Shown: positions 9,371 through 18,718 of the stretch, piece after piece | Position numbering within the stretch: the stretch's first letter is position 1 | Layout of the letters: every line of letters starts with the position of its first letter | Assembly (NCBI RefSeq): GCF_902506425.1 | Contig: NZ_LR732469.1 | Location: 2,031,285-2,095,284 of the forward strand | DNA from: Novosphingobium sp. 9U | GTDB taxonomy: Bacteria; Pseudomonadota; Alphaproteobacteria; Sphingomonadales; Sphingomonadaceae | Length of the DNA: 64,000 bases | Direction of reading: 5' to 3' | Position numbers and translations under genes: made by a program | The notes under the pieces: model-generated | What the model was told of the DNA's origin: nothing | Database searches by the model: none | The model's input: only the letters and a program-made list of their open reading frames with translations

Positions 9371-10120
9371 ATGAAGATCCTCGTCCCCGTCAAGCGGGTG
9401 ATCGACTACAACGTGAAGCCGCGGGTCAAGGCCGACGGCACGGGTGTCGATCTGTCCAACGTCAAGATGAGCATGAACCCCTTCGACGAGATCGCCGTCG
9501 AAGAAGCCATCCGGCTGAAGGAAAAAGGCGCGGCGGAAGAGATCGTGGCGATCTCGGTCGGGCCGGCCAAGGCGCAGGAAACGCTGCGCACCGCGCTCGC
9601 GATGGGCGCCGACCGGGCGATCCTGGTCGAGACCGATGCCGAAGTCGAGCCGCTCGCGGTCGCCAAGATCCTCAAGGGCATCGTCGAGGCCGAGAACCCC
9701 GGCCTAGTGATCCTGGGCAAGCAGGCGATCGACGACGATTCGAACCAGACCGGCCAGATGCTCGCAGCCTTGCTCGGCCGCCCGCAGGGCACCTTCGCCA
9801 GCAAGGTCGAGGTCGAGGGCGACGCGGTCAGCGTCACCCGCGAGGTCGACGGCGGCCTGGAGACGGTGAAGCTTACCCTCCCCGCGATCGTCACGACCGA
9901 CCTGCGCCTCAACGAGCCGCGCTACGCTTCGCTGCCCAACATCATGAAGGCGAAGAAGAAGCCGCTCGATACCAAGACGGCCGCCGACTACGGCGTGGAC
10001 ATCGCCCCGCGCCTGAAGACCCTCAAGGTCACCGAGCCTGCGGTTCGCAGCGCCGGCATCAAGGTGCCCGACGTCGATACGCTGGTCGCCAAGCTCAAGG
10101 ACATGGGCGTCGCCAACTGA
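9371..10120 (+). CDS. etfB: Electron transfer flavoprotein beta subunit
   Basis: A 249-aa AMP-binding subunit of ETF, which carries electrons from acyl-CoA dehydrogenases to ETF:quinone oxidoreductase. Recognisable blocks are [14 protein letters not shown] at the N-terminus, [17 protein letters not shown], and [18 protein letters not shown], which is characteristic of EtfB and binds AMP. The C-terminus has IMKAKKKPL and a helical tail. Length is typical. It is followed by etfA after 27 bases, as in most proteobacteria. Preceded by GAGAGG, a good ribosome binding site. Confidence 0.97.
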   Translation: MKILVPVKRVIDYNVKPRVKADGTGVDLSNVKMSMNPFDEIAVEEAIRLKEKGAAEEIVAISVGPAKAQETLRTALAMGADRAILVETDAEVEPLAVAKILKGIVEAENPGLVILGKQAIDDDSNQTGQMLAALLGRPQGTFASKVEVEGDAVSVTREVDGGLETVKLTLPAIVTTDLRLNEPRYASLPNIMKAKKKPLDTKTAADYGVDIAPRLKTLKVTEPAVRSAGIKVPDVDTLVAKLKDMGVAN

Positions 10121-10147
10121 GGCGCTGGCCTGAAAGGAAATTGTGAG

Positions 10148-11077
10148 ATGAAGACGCTAGTCTGGGTCGAACACGACAACGCTTCCGTCAAGGACGCCAC
10201 CCTCTCGGCGGTCACCGCCGCCGGCAAGCTGGGTGACGTCGACCTCCTCGTCGCCGGCCAGGGTGCGCAAGCTGCAGCCGATGCCGCCGCGCAGATCGCC
10301 GGCGTAGGCAAGGTGCTGCTCGCCGACGATGCCGCTTACGCCAACGCGCTGGCCGAGAACGTCGCGCCGCTGATCGTCGGCCTAGCCGACGGCTACGACG
10401 CGGTGCTGTTCCCCGCCACCACCACCGGCAAGAACGTCGCGCCGCGCGTCGCCGCGCTGCTCGACGTGGCGCAGATCTCGGACATCCTTTCGGTCGAGGG
10501 TCCCAAGACCTTCACCCGTCCGATCTACGCCGGCAACGCCATCGCCACCGTCGAGAGCAGCGACGCCAAGCTCGTCATCACCGTGCGCGGCACCGCGTTC
10601 GAGAAGGCGGCGACCAGCGGCGGCTCAGGCACGGTCAAGGCAGTGTCCGGCACCGGTGATTCCGGCCTCTCAAGCTTCGTAGGCGCCGAACTCGCCAAGA
10701 ACGAGCGGCCCGAGCTCACCAGCGCCAAGATCATCGTCTCCGGCGGCCGCGCGCTGAAAGACCCCGAGACCTTCCAGGCAACCATCTTCCCGCTGGCCGA
10801 CAAGCTGCACGCCGCCGTCGGCGCGAGCCGCGCCGCAGTGGACGCGGGCTACGTGCCCAACGACTACCAGGTCGGCCAGACCGGCAAGATCGTGGCCCCG
10901 GAAGTCTACATCGCCGTCGGCATCTCGGGCGCGATCCAGCACCTCGCCGGCATGAAGGACTCCAAGACCATCATCGCCATCAACAAGGACGAGGACGCCC
11001 CGATCTTCCAGGTCGCCGACATCGGCCTGGTCGGCGACCTGTTCACGCTGGTGCCGGAGCTGACGAGCAAGCTGTAA
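10148..11077 (+). CDS. etfA: Electron transfer flavoprotein alpha subunit
   Basis: A 309-aa FAD-binding subunit that pairs with EtfB. The N-terminal domain starts with KTLVWVEHD. The C-terminal FAD domain (about residues 190-309) contains [34 protein letters not shown] split across the FAD pocket, and [17 protein letters not shown] followed by [10 protein letters not shown], all diagnostic. A strong terminator follows, so etfBA forms a two-gene unit. No dehydrogenase or ETF-QO gene is seen nearby. Confidence 0.97.
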   Translation: MKTLVWVEHDNASVKDATLSAVTAAGKLGDVDLLVAGQGAQAAADAAAQIAGVGKVLLADDAAYANALAENVAPLIVGLADGYDAVLFPATTTGKNVAPRVAALLDVAQISDILSVEGPKTFTRPIYAGNAIATVESSDAKLVITVRGTAFEKAATSGGSGTVKAVSGTGDSGLSSFVGAELAKNERPELTSAKIIVSGGRALKDPETFQATIFPLADKLHAAVGASRAAVDAGYVPNDYQVGQTGKIVAPEVYIAVGISGAIQHLAGMKDSKTIIAINKDEDAPIFQVADIGLVGDLFTLVPELTSKL

Positions 11078-11102
11078 GGCCGCTCTTCAGCAGAGAATGA
11101 CG

Positions 11103-11133
11103 AAAGCCCGGTCAGCGATGGCCGGGCTTTTTC
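11103..11133 (+). terminator. Intrinsic terminator after etfA
   Basis: AAAGCCCGG-tcagcgatgg-CCGGGCTTTTT, a G+C-rich stem flanked by an A-run and a T-run, 25 bases after the etfA stop. It could work in both directions. Confidence 0.9.
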
Positions 11134-11234
11134 GTCTGCCTGGCTCATGCTGATCAGCCGCTTCTACACCTTCCTGTCGGCACCTACTGATGATATCAAA
11201 TCATTGGCGGTGGGTGACTGAAGGACGATGCACC

Positions 11235-11585
11235 ATGAAGGCAATTCTTGCGATCGCGCTTTGTCTGCTGAGTTTCCCCGCCATGGCCCAGACGAATGTT
11301 GGTGGTGAGGGCATGAACTCACCCAATTACAGCACGTATCAAACCTCGGTGTTCGGTTGGAGTGGTGGCTTCGCGGAGATCCCGATGGACACTCCCTCCA
11401 TGCGAGCCGACAAGCTGCGACGTGCTGTTGCCCTGCGTCAGGAGGCCGATGTGCTTCTGGAGCAGGATGGCGGTACCTTCACGCCTGCCCATGAGGCTTA
11501 CGTACGGCGAAAGGTCTGTGCGATCCTTGGCACCTCGCGCACCAACATCGGCAATCTCGCGCCAACCGATCGTTGCCGACGGTAG
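11235..11585 (+). CDS. Small secreted protein, unknown function
   Basis: A 116-aa protein that begins at the ATG of MKAILAIALCLLSFPAMA, a clear Sec signal peptide with a cleavage site after AMA. An in-frame upstream ATG at 11190 would bury this signal, so 11235 is preferred. The mature part starts QTNVGGEGMNSP and has a short helical region (MRADKLRRAVALRQEADVLL) and two cysteines near the C-terminus (VCAIL and DRCRR) that could form a disulfide. I recognise no family. It is followed about 100 bases later by another exported protein on the same strand. Confidence 0.7.
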   Translation: MKAILAIALCLLSFPAMAQTNVGGEGMNSPNYSTYQTSVFGWSGGFAEIPMDTPSMRADKLRRAVALRQEADVLLEQDGGTFTPAHEAYVRRKVCAILGTSRTNIGNLAPTDRCRR

Positions 11586-11691
11586 GTGCGTACAACACGC
11601 CTGCGCGATCTACGCAAGGCGTGTCGCGCTGAGCCGGTTCCACTCTGCACCGCCATGCGATAGTCTCCTCCGCACGCATGCGGGTGCATCG

Positions 11692-12567
11692 ATGATGTGG
11701 GGCAAATACTTTCGAACTGCCGTCACTGCTGCGACGTTGCTCGGCTTAGCGACGCCGGCAATGGCGGCCAAGACCGTGACTTTGGATCCGATCTCGCCCT
11801 GGAACGTCAACTGGTCGGAGACGACCTGCACCTTGCGGCGGATGTTCGGCACCAAGGAGCACCCGAGCATGATCATGATGGAACGGTTTGGACCGTACGA
11901 TCACTTTCAGCTCGTCGTGTCGGGTCCGGACTTCAAGGGCGTTCAGCAAGGAACTACCCCCGTGAACCTGCGCTTCGGCGATGCGGAGCCCAAGCCGCTG
12001 AAGCAGGTCACTCCCGGTAAGGCGGTGAACGGCACGCCCGCACTGTTCCTTGGCAACCTGTCTCTCTCAGCGCAATTTCGCGACGAACTCGAGACATGGT
12101 CGCCCCGGGTAACCCACGCGACCGAAGCGGCAACCAAGTCCATTGCAGTTTTGTACGGCGGCAAGGAACGGATCTTCGCCACCGGCCCCTTGGACAAGGC
12201 TTTCGACGCCATGCGCACGTGTACGGACAATCTTGTCGCACATTGGGGCTTCGATCCGAAGCAGCAGGCATCGCTGACCAAGCGAGCCGAGCCCCTCACG
12301 AGTCCCGCACGCTGGCTGAACCCGGACGATTATCCCGGTGCCATGCGACAGGTGGGCAAACAGGCGCTCGTCGCTTTCCGGCTGTCCGTCGATGCGCAGG
12401 GCAAGCCCACGGCATGTGAAATCCAGCGGTCGTATAACGACAAGACCTTCGATGAGGTAACCTGCGCCATCATCATGCGACGTGCCCGCTTCTCGCCAGC
12501 GCAAGACGCCAAAGGCGAGCCGATTGCCTCATATTACCTCAACACGGTGCGTTGGATCATGCAGTAA
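11692..12567 (+). CDS. Exported protein with C-terminal TonB-like domain
   Basis: A 291-aa protein starting at adjacent ATGs (11692/11695) before a signal peptide (TAATLLGLATPAMA). The middle 200 residues match nothing I know. The last 85 residues (from YPGAMRQVGKQALVAFRLSVD) look like the TonB C-terminal fold found in energy-transducer-type proteins: a YP start, VDAQGKPTACEIQ, and a final ARFSPAQDAKG. There is no N-terminal membrane anchor or proline-rich span, so it is probably a free periplasmic protein rather than a real TonB. The frame is open further upstream, but the signal peptide fixes the start. Confidence 0.75.
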   Translation: MMWGKYFRTAVTAATLLGLATPAMAAKTVTLDPISPWNVNWSETTCTLRRMFGTKEHPSMIMMERFGPYDHFQLVVSGPDFKGVQQGTTPVNLRFGDAEPKPLKQVTPGKAVNGTPALFLGNLSLSAQFRDELETWSPRVTHATEAATKSIAVLYGGKERIFATGPLDKAFDAMRTCTDNLVAHWGFDPKQQASLTKRAEPLTSPARWLNPDDYPGAMRQVGKQALVAFRLSVDAQGKPTACEIQRSYNDKTFDEVTCAIIMRRARFSPAQDAKGEPIASYYLNTVRWIMQ

Positions 12568-12570
12568 TCG

Positions 12571-14295
12571 TCAGCAACCGCCCTCACCCGCGCAGCTCTT
12601 GTCGCGCACGGCCCTGAACTCGTCCCCCGCGCGCCAGTTCGGCCAAGTGGACCCATCCGCCAGCTCGCGGCCGAGGCTGTAGTACAGCTCGACATCCTGC
12701 TGGATGCCCGACCAGTCCCAGCTTTCCGAGTACTCGTCGCTGGGCTGGTGGTAGCGGTTGGTGGTGTAGTCGTCGTTCGCCGCCTGGCCCACGGCCTTGC
12801 CGCCGACCACCAGGTCGATGCCGCGATCGATCGCGAACATCGGCACGCCGCGCTTGGCCATGCTGAAGTGGTCGGAGCGGTAGTAGCCGCCCTTCTCCGG
12901 ATCGTTTTCGGACGCCTCGACCAAGCTGCGGGTCTTGAGCGCGGTGCGGAACATATCGGTGAGGTCGGACTTGTCGCCGCCGGTCATCGCATAGTCACGC
13001 ACGCGGCCGCCGGGCGCCAGCGCGTCCATGTTGACGCCGCCCACCGTCTTGGCGAGCGGGTAGATCGGTTTCTGCGCGTAGTACTCCGAGCCGAGCAGCC
13101 CCGATTCCTCCAGCGTCACGGCCAGGAACACCTGCGACCGCGCGGCAGGCCCTGCCTGCACGTTGGCCTTGGCGAGCGCGGTCAGCGCGGCGACTCCATC
13201 GGCATTGTCGACCGCGCCGTTGCAGATGTCGTCGCCGGTCTTGTCGGGCGTGCAGCGGCCCAGGTGATCCCAGTGTGCCGAGTAGAGCACGTACTCGTCC
13301 GGCCTGTTCTTGCCGGGCAAGATGCCGACGACGTTGTGCGATGTTGACTTGCGGATCGCGTTGTCGAACGAGACGTTCGCCTTGAGGTTCAGCGGCACCG
13401 GCTTGAAGCCTTTGGTCTGCGCTGCCCTGGTCAAGGTGGCGAGGTCCTTGCCGGCGGCGGCGAGGATCTTTTCGGCGACATCCTTCTGCACCCAGGCATT
13501 GACCTGGGTCTGGTCCATCGCGTCGTTCTTGGTCTGGACGTAGTACTGCGCGCCGGTCCAGCTGGAGTTGACGACGTTCCATCCGTATGCGGCCGGGAAC
13601 GTGTCGTGGACGATGATCGCTCCGGCTGCGCCCTGACGAGCGGCTTCCTCGAACTTGTAGGTCCAGCGGCCGTAGTAGGTCATCCGCCGGCCCTTGAAGA
13701 GGCCTTGCTCGCCGTCCGTCGCGTAGTCGGGGTCGTTGACCAGGATGACCGCGGTCTTGCCCTTCATGTCCACGCCGGCGTAGTCGTTCCAGCCCAGCTC
13801 GGGCGCAACCACGCCGTAGCCGACGAAGACCAATGGGCTGTCTTTCAGCTTGGTCTTGGGCGTCACGCGATAGCTGGCGCCGACCCACTGGTCGCCGAAG
13901 CTGAAGCTGAGCGGCGTCTTACTTCCGGTGATCGTCAGCGGGCTTTGGTTCTTGCCCTCGATCTCTACCGTAGGCACGTCCTGCAGCCACTGGCCCTTGT
14001 TGCCGGGCTGCAGGCCTGCCGCCTTGAACTGGCTGACGATGTAGTCGAGCACCTTGGGCTCGGTCGCGGTGCTGGGCGCGCGGCCTTCGAAGTCGTCGGC
14101 GGACAGGCGCTTGGTAATCTGCTTCATCAGGTCGAGCGAGATCGGCGTCGGCGCGGCAGCGGCCTCTAGTGTGTCTGCCGGTGGCGGCAACGCAGTGCCG
14201 GCCTTGAAGAGCGGCTTGGCTGACAGCGGCGCTGCCAGAGCCAGCAGGACCACACAGGAAAGCAGCGGCTTTTTCGCGAGTTGTGAGCTGTTCAT
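12571..14295 (-). CDS. Secreted M28-family zinc aminopeptidase
   Basis: A 574-aa exported metallopeptidase. The start at 14295 begins MNSSQLAKKPLL followed by a hydrophobic signal ending in PLSAKP. A PA-type insert domain precedes the catalytic domain. Its zinc ligands are visible in order: SAHWDHLG, NGAVDNADGVAAL, TLEESGLLGSE, VNMDALAPGG and RSDHFSMAKRG. The family releases amino acids from peptides in the periplasm or outside the cell. It ends three bases from the convergent upstream gene and is divergent from glnE. Confidence 0.92.
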   Translation of the reverse strand: MNSSQLAKKPLLSCVVLLALAAPLSAKPLFKAGTALPPPADTLEAAAAPTPISLDLMKQITKRLSADDFEGRAPSTATEPKVLDYIVSQFKAAGLQPGNKGQWLQDVPTVEIEGKNQSPLTITGSKTPLSFSFGDQWVGASYRVTPKTKLKDSPLVFVGYGVVAPELGWNDYAGVDMKGKTAVILVNDPDYATDGEQGLFKGRRMTYYGRWTYKFEEAARQGAAGAIIVHDTFPAAYGWNVVNSSWTGAQYYVQTKNDAMDQTQVNAWVQKDVAEKILAAAGKDLATLTRAAQTKGFKPVPLNLKANVSFDNAIRKSTSHNVVGILPGKNRPDEYVLYSAHWDHLGRCTPDKTGDDICNGAVDNADGVAALTALAKANVQAGPAARSQVFLAVTLEESGLLGSEYYAQKPIYPLAKTVGGVNMDALAPGGRVRDYAMTGGDKSDLTDMFRTALKTRSLVEASENDPEKGGYYRSDHFSMAKRGVPMFAIDRGIDLVVGGKAVGQAANDDYTTNRYHQPSDEYSESWDWSGIQQDVELYYSLGRELADGSTWPNWRAGDEFRAVRDKSCAGEGGC

Positions 14296-14351
14296 GCGAC
14301 GAGTGGTGCCAGAGGTCTCCTTCTCACACAAGCTGCGGCCGTCCCCGAACT

Positions 14352-14381
14352 TCGTCATTCTCGTGAAGGCGGAAATGACGA
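14352..14381. repeat. REP-like palindrome between the M28 peptidase and glnE
   Basis: TCGTCATT-ctcgtgaaggcgga-AATGACGA, an inverted repeat of the REP type. It lies in the divergent gap, where promoters for both genes must sit. Confidence 0.65.
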
Positions 14382-14449
14382 GGCGGGGGGTTGGCTTGGT
14401 GCGTGACCCTGCAAAGCGCTGACACTTGCCCCCGCAAAGCCAAGCCCCC

Positions 14450-17188
14450 ATGCACGCGAGCATGAGTCAGCTCTCCAGCTTCGACTGGCCCGGCGCCATC
14501 GCGCGGGCTCATGCCCACGCCCCGTATCTGTCGCGCGGGCTCGATCGCTTGCCGGAGCTGAGCGAACTGCTCGCCCAAGGTCGGGGTGAGGAGGCACTCG
14601 CCTGGGCGCGCCGGGCGGGTGAGGGCGCACCGGACACAGGCGTTGCGCTCAGGCGCGAGAAGCAGGCGCTCGCGCTGGCGCTCGCCATCGGCGACCTGGC
14701 CGGTGCCTTTCCGCTGCTCCAGGTCACCGGCACGCTCTCGGATTTTGCCGACCGGGCGCTCGATGCCGCGATCGTGGCAGGCATCCGCCGCCGTGCGCCC
14801 GACTTCGATCCCACGGAGCAGAGCCCCGGCTTCTTCGCGCTGACCTTGGGCAAGCACGGCGCGCGCGAGTTGAACTACAGCTCCGACATCGACCCGATCC
14901 TGCTCTACGACCCGGCGCTGCTGCCCCGTCGCGAGCGCGACGAACCAGGTGAGGCGGCCCAGCGCGTGGCGCGCAGCGTGGTGGAGATCCTCTCCAACGT
15001 CACCGCCGAGGGATATGTCTTCCGCGTCGACTTGCGGCTGCGGCCCGCCTCCGAGGTCAGCCCGCTGGCGATTTCGGCCGACGCGGCGCTGACGCATTAC
15101 GAGACCTCCGCGCTCGCCTGGGAGCGCGCCGCGTTCATCCGTGCCCGGGCGTGCGCCGGCGACCTGGAGGCCGGACGCCAGTTCCTCACCGCAATCCGCC
15201 CGTTCGTGTGGCGCCGCAGCCTCGATTTCGGCGCCATCGACGAGATCGGCCGCCTCACGGCACAGATCCGCGCCAGCACGCGCGGGAAAGCGGAGGCGGG
15301 CCCCGGCTTCGACCTCAAGAAAGGCCGCGGCGGCATCCGGGAGGTCGAGTTCTACGCCCAAGTCCACCAGCTGATCCACGGCGGCCGCAACCCCGCGCTG
15401 CGCCTGCGCGGCACGCGCGAGACGCTCGATGCGCTGGCCGCTGCCGGGCTGATCGGCGCCGACGAAGCCACGTTGCTGGGCGAGAGCTACGACCGGCTGC
15501 GCGTGATCGAGCACCGCCTGCAGATGGTGCAGGACCAGCAGACCCATGCCTTGCCGGCCACGCCCGAAGCGCTGGACAACGTCGCCCGTCTCGATGGCGT
15601 GCCGAGCGGCGAGGCGCTGGTCGCCGAAGTGGCTGCGATCACCGCGCGGGTCGGTGATCTCTACGACGGCCTCATCCCAACGCAGCCTGCCGGATCGCGC
15701 GGGTCGAGCACGCCGGTCGAAGCCCTGCCCGACATGCTGGAGCGACTGGGCTTCGCCGATCCCGCCGCGACTGCCGAGCGTATCGACAGCTGGACCAGCG
15801 GCCGCATGCGCGCGCTGCGGTCCGACGCTGCGCGCGCCGCCTTCGAGGCGATCCGCGCCGACTTGCTCGCTGCCCTTGCCGCCTCACCTGAGCCGGCTAG
15901 CGCGCTCGCCCGGTGGGAGCGCCTGCTGGAGAACCTGCCCAGCGCGATCAACCTGTTCCGCCTGCTGGAGGCGCGGCCGGGCCTCACCGTGCGGCTGGCG
16001 CGCATCCTCGGGCTCGCGCCGCCGCTCGCCGATGCGCTGGCGCGGCGGGCGGACTTGCTCGACCCACTGATCGACGCCAGCGCGCTCGACTTGCCGGGCG
16101 ATGTTCCGGCACTGATCGACGAATTCTCCCGCTTCGAGGCGGACGACGATTATCAGCGCATCCTCGATGCGGTGCGCCGGCGCGTGGGCGAGTGGCGGTT
16201 CGCTCTGGGCGTCCAGTTGATCGAGGGGACGCGCGATCCGATCGCCATCGGCGCCGCGCTCTCGCGTGTAGCCGAGGCTGCCTGCCATGTCCTGACCGAC
16301 GCAGCGATCGCCGATTTCCGCCGCGTGCATGGCGTGATCCCGGACAGCGAGTTCCTGATCCTGGCGCTCGGCCGCTTCGGCGGCGGGGTCCTCACCCACG
16401 CGTCCGACCTCGACGTCGTGTTCCTGTTCACCGGCGACTTCGCGCGCGAATCCGATGGTCCGAGGCCGATCGGCGGCACGCTCTACTATAATCGTCTGTG
16501 CCAGCGGGTGATCGCCGCGCTCTCCGCGCCCACCGCGCAAGGGGCCTTGTTCGAGGTCGACACCCGGCTGCGGCCGTCAGGATCGCAAGGTCCGCCAGCC
16601 GCCAGCGTCGACAGCTTCGAGCGCTACCAGCGCGAGCAGGCTTGGACCTGGGAGCACATGGCGCTGGTGCGGGCGCGCCCGGTCTATGGCTCTCCGGCCG
16701 CGCGCGATGAGCTGGATCATGCGGTCCGCACCGTGCTCGCCATGCCGCGCGACCCCGAGCAGCTGCGCCGCGACGTGCTGGAGATGCGGGCGACCATGGC
16801 GAGCCACAAGCCACCCCGGGGCCCGCTCGACATCAAGCTGGCGCGCGGCGGGCTCGTGGATCTGGAGTTTACCGTGCATTTCCTGCAGCTGCGCGACCAC
16901 GTCGGCCTCGACCCGGACCTGGGCCGCGCCGTGGCCGCCCTGGTCGATGCGGGCCTGGTATCGGCAGAACTCGCCGCCGCGCAAGTGACGCTCACCGGCT
17001 TCCTGGTCGCGGCACGATTGCTGGCGCCCGATTCGCAGCTTCCGCCCGAGGCGGGGCGCGAGGCTCTTGCGCGCAGCTGCGGTTGCGACGATTGGAACGC
17101 GGTCATGGCCGGACTGGCCCAGGCTCGCGGCGTGGTCGCACAAGCCTGGCGGGCCGCGTTCGGCGAGGAATTGGAGATCGCATCATGA
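14450..17188 (+). CDS. glnE: Bifunctional glutamine synthetase adenylyltransferase / adenylyl-removing enzyme
   Basis: A protein of about 912 aa that adenylylates and deadenylylates glutamine synthetase in response to PII and glutamine. Two nucleotidyltransferase domains are present. The N-terminal one has SSDIDPILLYDP near residue 145 (removing activity). The C-terminal one has ASDLDVVFLF near residue 650 (transfer activity). Each is followed by a helical GlnD-UR_UTase-type domain with KLARGGLVDLEF and KKGRGGIREVEF. Start is the ATG at 14450 or 14462; a TTG at 14426 is also in frame. It overlaps the peroxiredoxin gene by four bases. Confidence 0.95.
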   Translation: MHASMSQLSSFDWPGAIARAHAHAPYLSRGLDRLPELSELLAQGRGEEALAWARRAGEGAPDTGVALRREKQALALALAIGDLAGAFPLLQVTGTLSDFADRALDAAIVAGIRRRAPDFDPTEQSPGFFALTLGKHGARELNYSSDIDPILLYDPALLPRRERDEPGEAAQRVARSVVEILSNVTAEGYVFRVDLRLRPASEVSPLAISADAALTHYETSALAWERAAFIRARACAGDLEAGRQFLTAIRPFVWRRSLDFGAIDEIGRLTAQIRASTRGKAEAGPGFDLKKGRGGIREVEFYAQVHQLIHGGRNPALRLRGTRETLDALAAAGLIGADEATLLGESYDRLRVIEHRLQMVQDQQTHALPATPEALDNVARLDGVPSGEALVAEVAAITARVGDLYDGLIPTQPAGSRGSSTPVEALPDMLERLGFADPAATAERIDSWTSGRMRALRSDAARAAFEAIRADLLAALAASPEPASALARWERLLENLPSAINLFRLLEARPGLTVRLARILGLAPPLADALARRADLLDPLIDASALDLPGDVPALIDEFSRFEADDDYQRILDAVRRRVGEWRFALGVQLIEGTRDPIAIGAALSRVAEAACHVLTDAAIADFRRVHGVIPDSEFLILALGRFGGGVLTHASDLDVVFLFTGDFARESDGPRPIGGTLYYNRLCQRVIAALSAPTAQGALFEVDTRLRPSGSQGPPAASVDSFERYQREQAWTWEHMALVRARPVYGSPAARDELDHAVRTVLAMPRDPEQLRRDVLEMRATMASHKPPRGPLDIKLARGGLVDLEFTVHFLQLRDHVGLDPDLGRAVAALVDAGLVSAELAAAQVTLTGFLVAARLLAPDSQLPPEAGREALARSCGCDDWNAVMAGLAQARGVVAQAWRAAFGEELEIAS

Positions 17189-17661
17189 GCAAGCCCGGCA
17201 TCGGCGACGCCTTCCCCGACATCGCCTTGGAGACGCCCGAAGGCGGGACGGTGAAACCGTCCCAGTTCGCCGGCAAGCCGCTGGTGGTGTTTTTCTACCC
17301 GAAGGACGACACGCCCGGCTGCACCACCGAGAACATCGACTTCACCGCCTTGAAGCCCGAGTTCGACAAGGCCGGGGTGGCGCTGCTGGGCGTCAGCAAG
17401 GACCCGCCCGCCAAGCACGCCAAGTTCATCGCCAAGCACGAGCTGGCAGTGGCGCTGGCCAGCGACGCGGCCGAGAACGGCCTCTCCGATACGCTGGGCA
17501 TCTGGACCGAGAAGCAGAACTACGGGCGCACCTATATGGGGATGGTGCGCACGACCTACCTCCTCGATGCGCAGGGCAGGATCGCCAAGGTGTGGGACAA
17601 GGTGAAGGTGAAGGGCCACGCGCAGGCCGTGCTGGAGGCGGCGCGAGAGCTCGGCGCTTGA
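17185..17661 (+). CDS. bcp: Thioredoxin-dependent peroxiredoxin, Bcp/PrxQ type with a single cysteine
   Basis: A 158-aa thiol peroxidase that reduces H2O2 and organic hydroperoxides. FYPKDDTPGCTTE holds the peroxidatic Cys46 with the conserved Thr43. Many Bcp proteins have a resolving Cys five residues later; here the sequence reads CTTENID and no other cysteine exists in the protein, so it must use a 1-Cys mechanism with an external thiol. The start ATG overlaps the glnE stop (ATGA). Function outside peroxide defence is not indicated. Confidence 0.94.
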   Translation: MSKPGIGDAFPDIALETPEGGTVKPSQFAGKPLVVFFYPKDDTPGCTTENIDFTALKPEFDKAGVALLGVSKDPPAKHAKFIAKHELAVALASDAAENGLSDTLGIWTEKQNYGRTYMGMVRTTYLLDAQGRIAKVWDKVKVKGHAQAVLEAARELGA

Positions 17662-17679
17662 AGGATCAAGCCATCTTCC

Positions 17680-17790
17680 CCTCCCCCCTTCAGGGGGGAG
17701 GCCGGGAGGGGGATGTACCCACGCCAGCGCCGACGCGAGAACTGGCGGCCTCGCTCCCCTACCGCCAACCCCTCCCCGCCGGGGAAGGGG
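17680..17790. repeat. Palindromic repeat forming the 5' leader of the DUF455 gene
   Basis: CTCCCCCC-ttca-GGGGGGAG (from 17680) and CCCCTCCCC-gcc-GGGGAAGGGG (to 17790) flank about 70 bases. The 3' arm GGGGAAGGGG lies just before the likely GTG start of the next gene, so the element appears to supply its ribosome binding site. Confidence 0.7.
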
Positions 17791-17798
17791 GCACAAGC

Positions 17799-18644
17799 GT
17801 GTCCGCCGCGATCCGCGCTGCGCTGCTGACCTTTGAGCCGCGCGCGAAGGTCATGGCCGCGCGCAAGGTCGCTCGCGAATGGCGACTGGGGCGGCTGGCG
17901 TTCGACTTCGACGTCGCCATGCCGCACGAGCCGGCGCGGCCCCTCGCCCCAGAACTGCTGCCGCCCAACTGCATGCCTAAGCGCGGCAAGGCCGGCTCCG
18001 AGCGGGGACGCGTCGCGCTCTGGCACGCGGTGGCGCACATCGAATTCGTCGCGATCGACTTGGCGCTCGACATGGCGGGCCGCTTCGGGGCCGAGATGGG
18101 CGCCGAGTTCGTCTCCGACTTCCTGGCGGTTGCCGCCGAAGAAGCGATGCACTTCGCCCTGATCGATCGGCACTTGGCGAGCATGGGCAGCTTCTACGGC
18201 GCGCTGCCGGCGCATGCGGGACTTTGGGAAGCGGCCGACGAGACCCGCCACGATGTGGCCGCCAGGCTAGCCGTCGTGCCGATGGTGCTGGAGGCGCGCG
18301 GGCTGGATGTGACCCCCGCCATGCTGGACAGGGTTAAGGCCAGCGGCGATAAGATCGGCGCAAGATTGCTGAACCGGATCCTTGACGATGAAATTCGCCA
18401 CGTCCGAACGGGTGTAAAGCACTTCGTCACATGCGCCGAGAACAGCGGTCACGCTCCTGATTCCCTCTGGAAATCCTTGGTTCAGCGGCACTTCCACGGG
18501 CAAATCAAAAAACCGTTCAACGACTCGGCGCGGCGATCAGCCGGTTTACCGCTCGAATGGGTCTCCGGTCTTGTTCCATTAAGAACTTCGGTCATAACCC
18601 AACCTCGTGAGGCGGCGGGGGGTATCCGACCATCTCCAACATAA
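17799..18644 (+). CDS. DUF455 ferritin-like protein
   Basis: A 281-aa protein of the DUF455 family, an uncharacterised ferritin-like four-helix group. Conserved family pieces are HAVAHIEFVAIDLALD near residue 85, FVSDFLAVAAEEAMHF with carboxylate/His residues suited to metal binding, HLASMGSFYG, and the late DDEIRHVRTGVKHF. The frame is open back into the repeat; GTG at 17799 is the most likely start because it begins the family homology and follows GGGGAAGGGGG. The C-terminal 30 residues are an unconserved tail. It lies downstream of bcp, consistent with redox or metal biology, which is inference. Confidence 0.85.
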   Translation: MSAAIRAALLTFEPRAKVMAARKVAREWRLGRLAFDFDVAMPHEPARPLAPELLPPNCMPKRGKAGSERGRVALWHAVAHIEFVAIDLALDMAGRFGAEMGAEFVSDFLAVAAEEAMHFALIDRHLASMGSFYGALPAHAGLWEAADETRHDVAARLAVVPMVLEARGLDVTPAMLDRVKASGDKIGARLLNRILDDEIRHVRTGVKHFVTCAENSGHAPDSLWKSLVQRHFHGQIKKPFNDSARRSAGLPLEWVSGLVPLRTSVITQPREAAGGIRPSPT

Positions 18645-18718
18645 GGCCGGTAGCATTCGTGCTGTGCGGACAAGTGAAACACGCCAAGCCGTAATAACGG
18701 CATGGCGGAAATAAGGTA

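Noticed and set aside
17067..17798. Single long frame running through bcp into the DUF455 gene
   Set aside because: The first part is out of frame with bcp and is arginine-rich nonsense. Only the part from 17799 matches a protein family, so there is no fusion.
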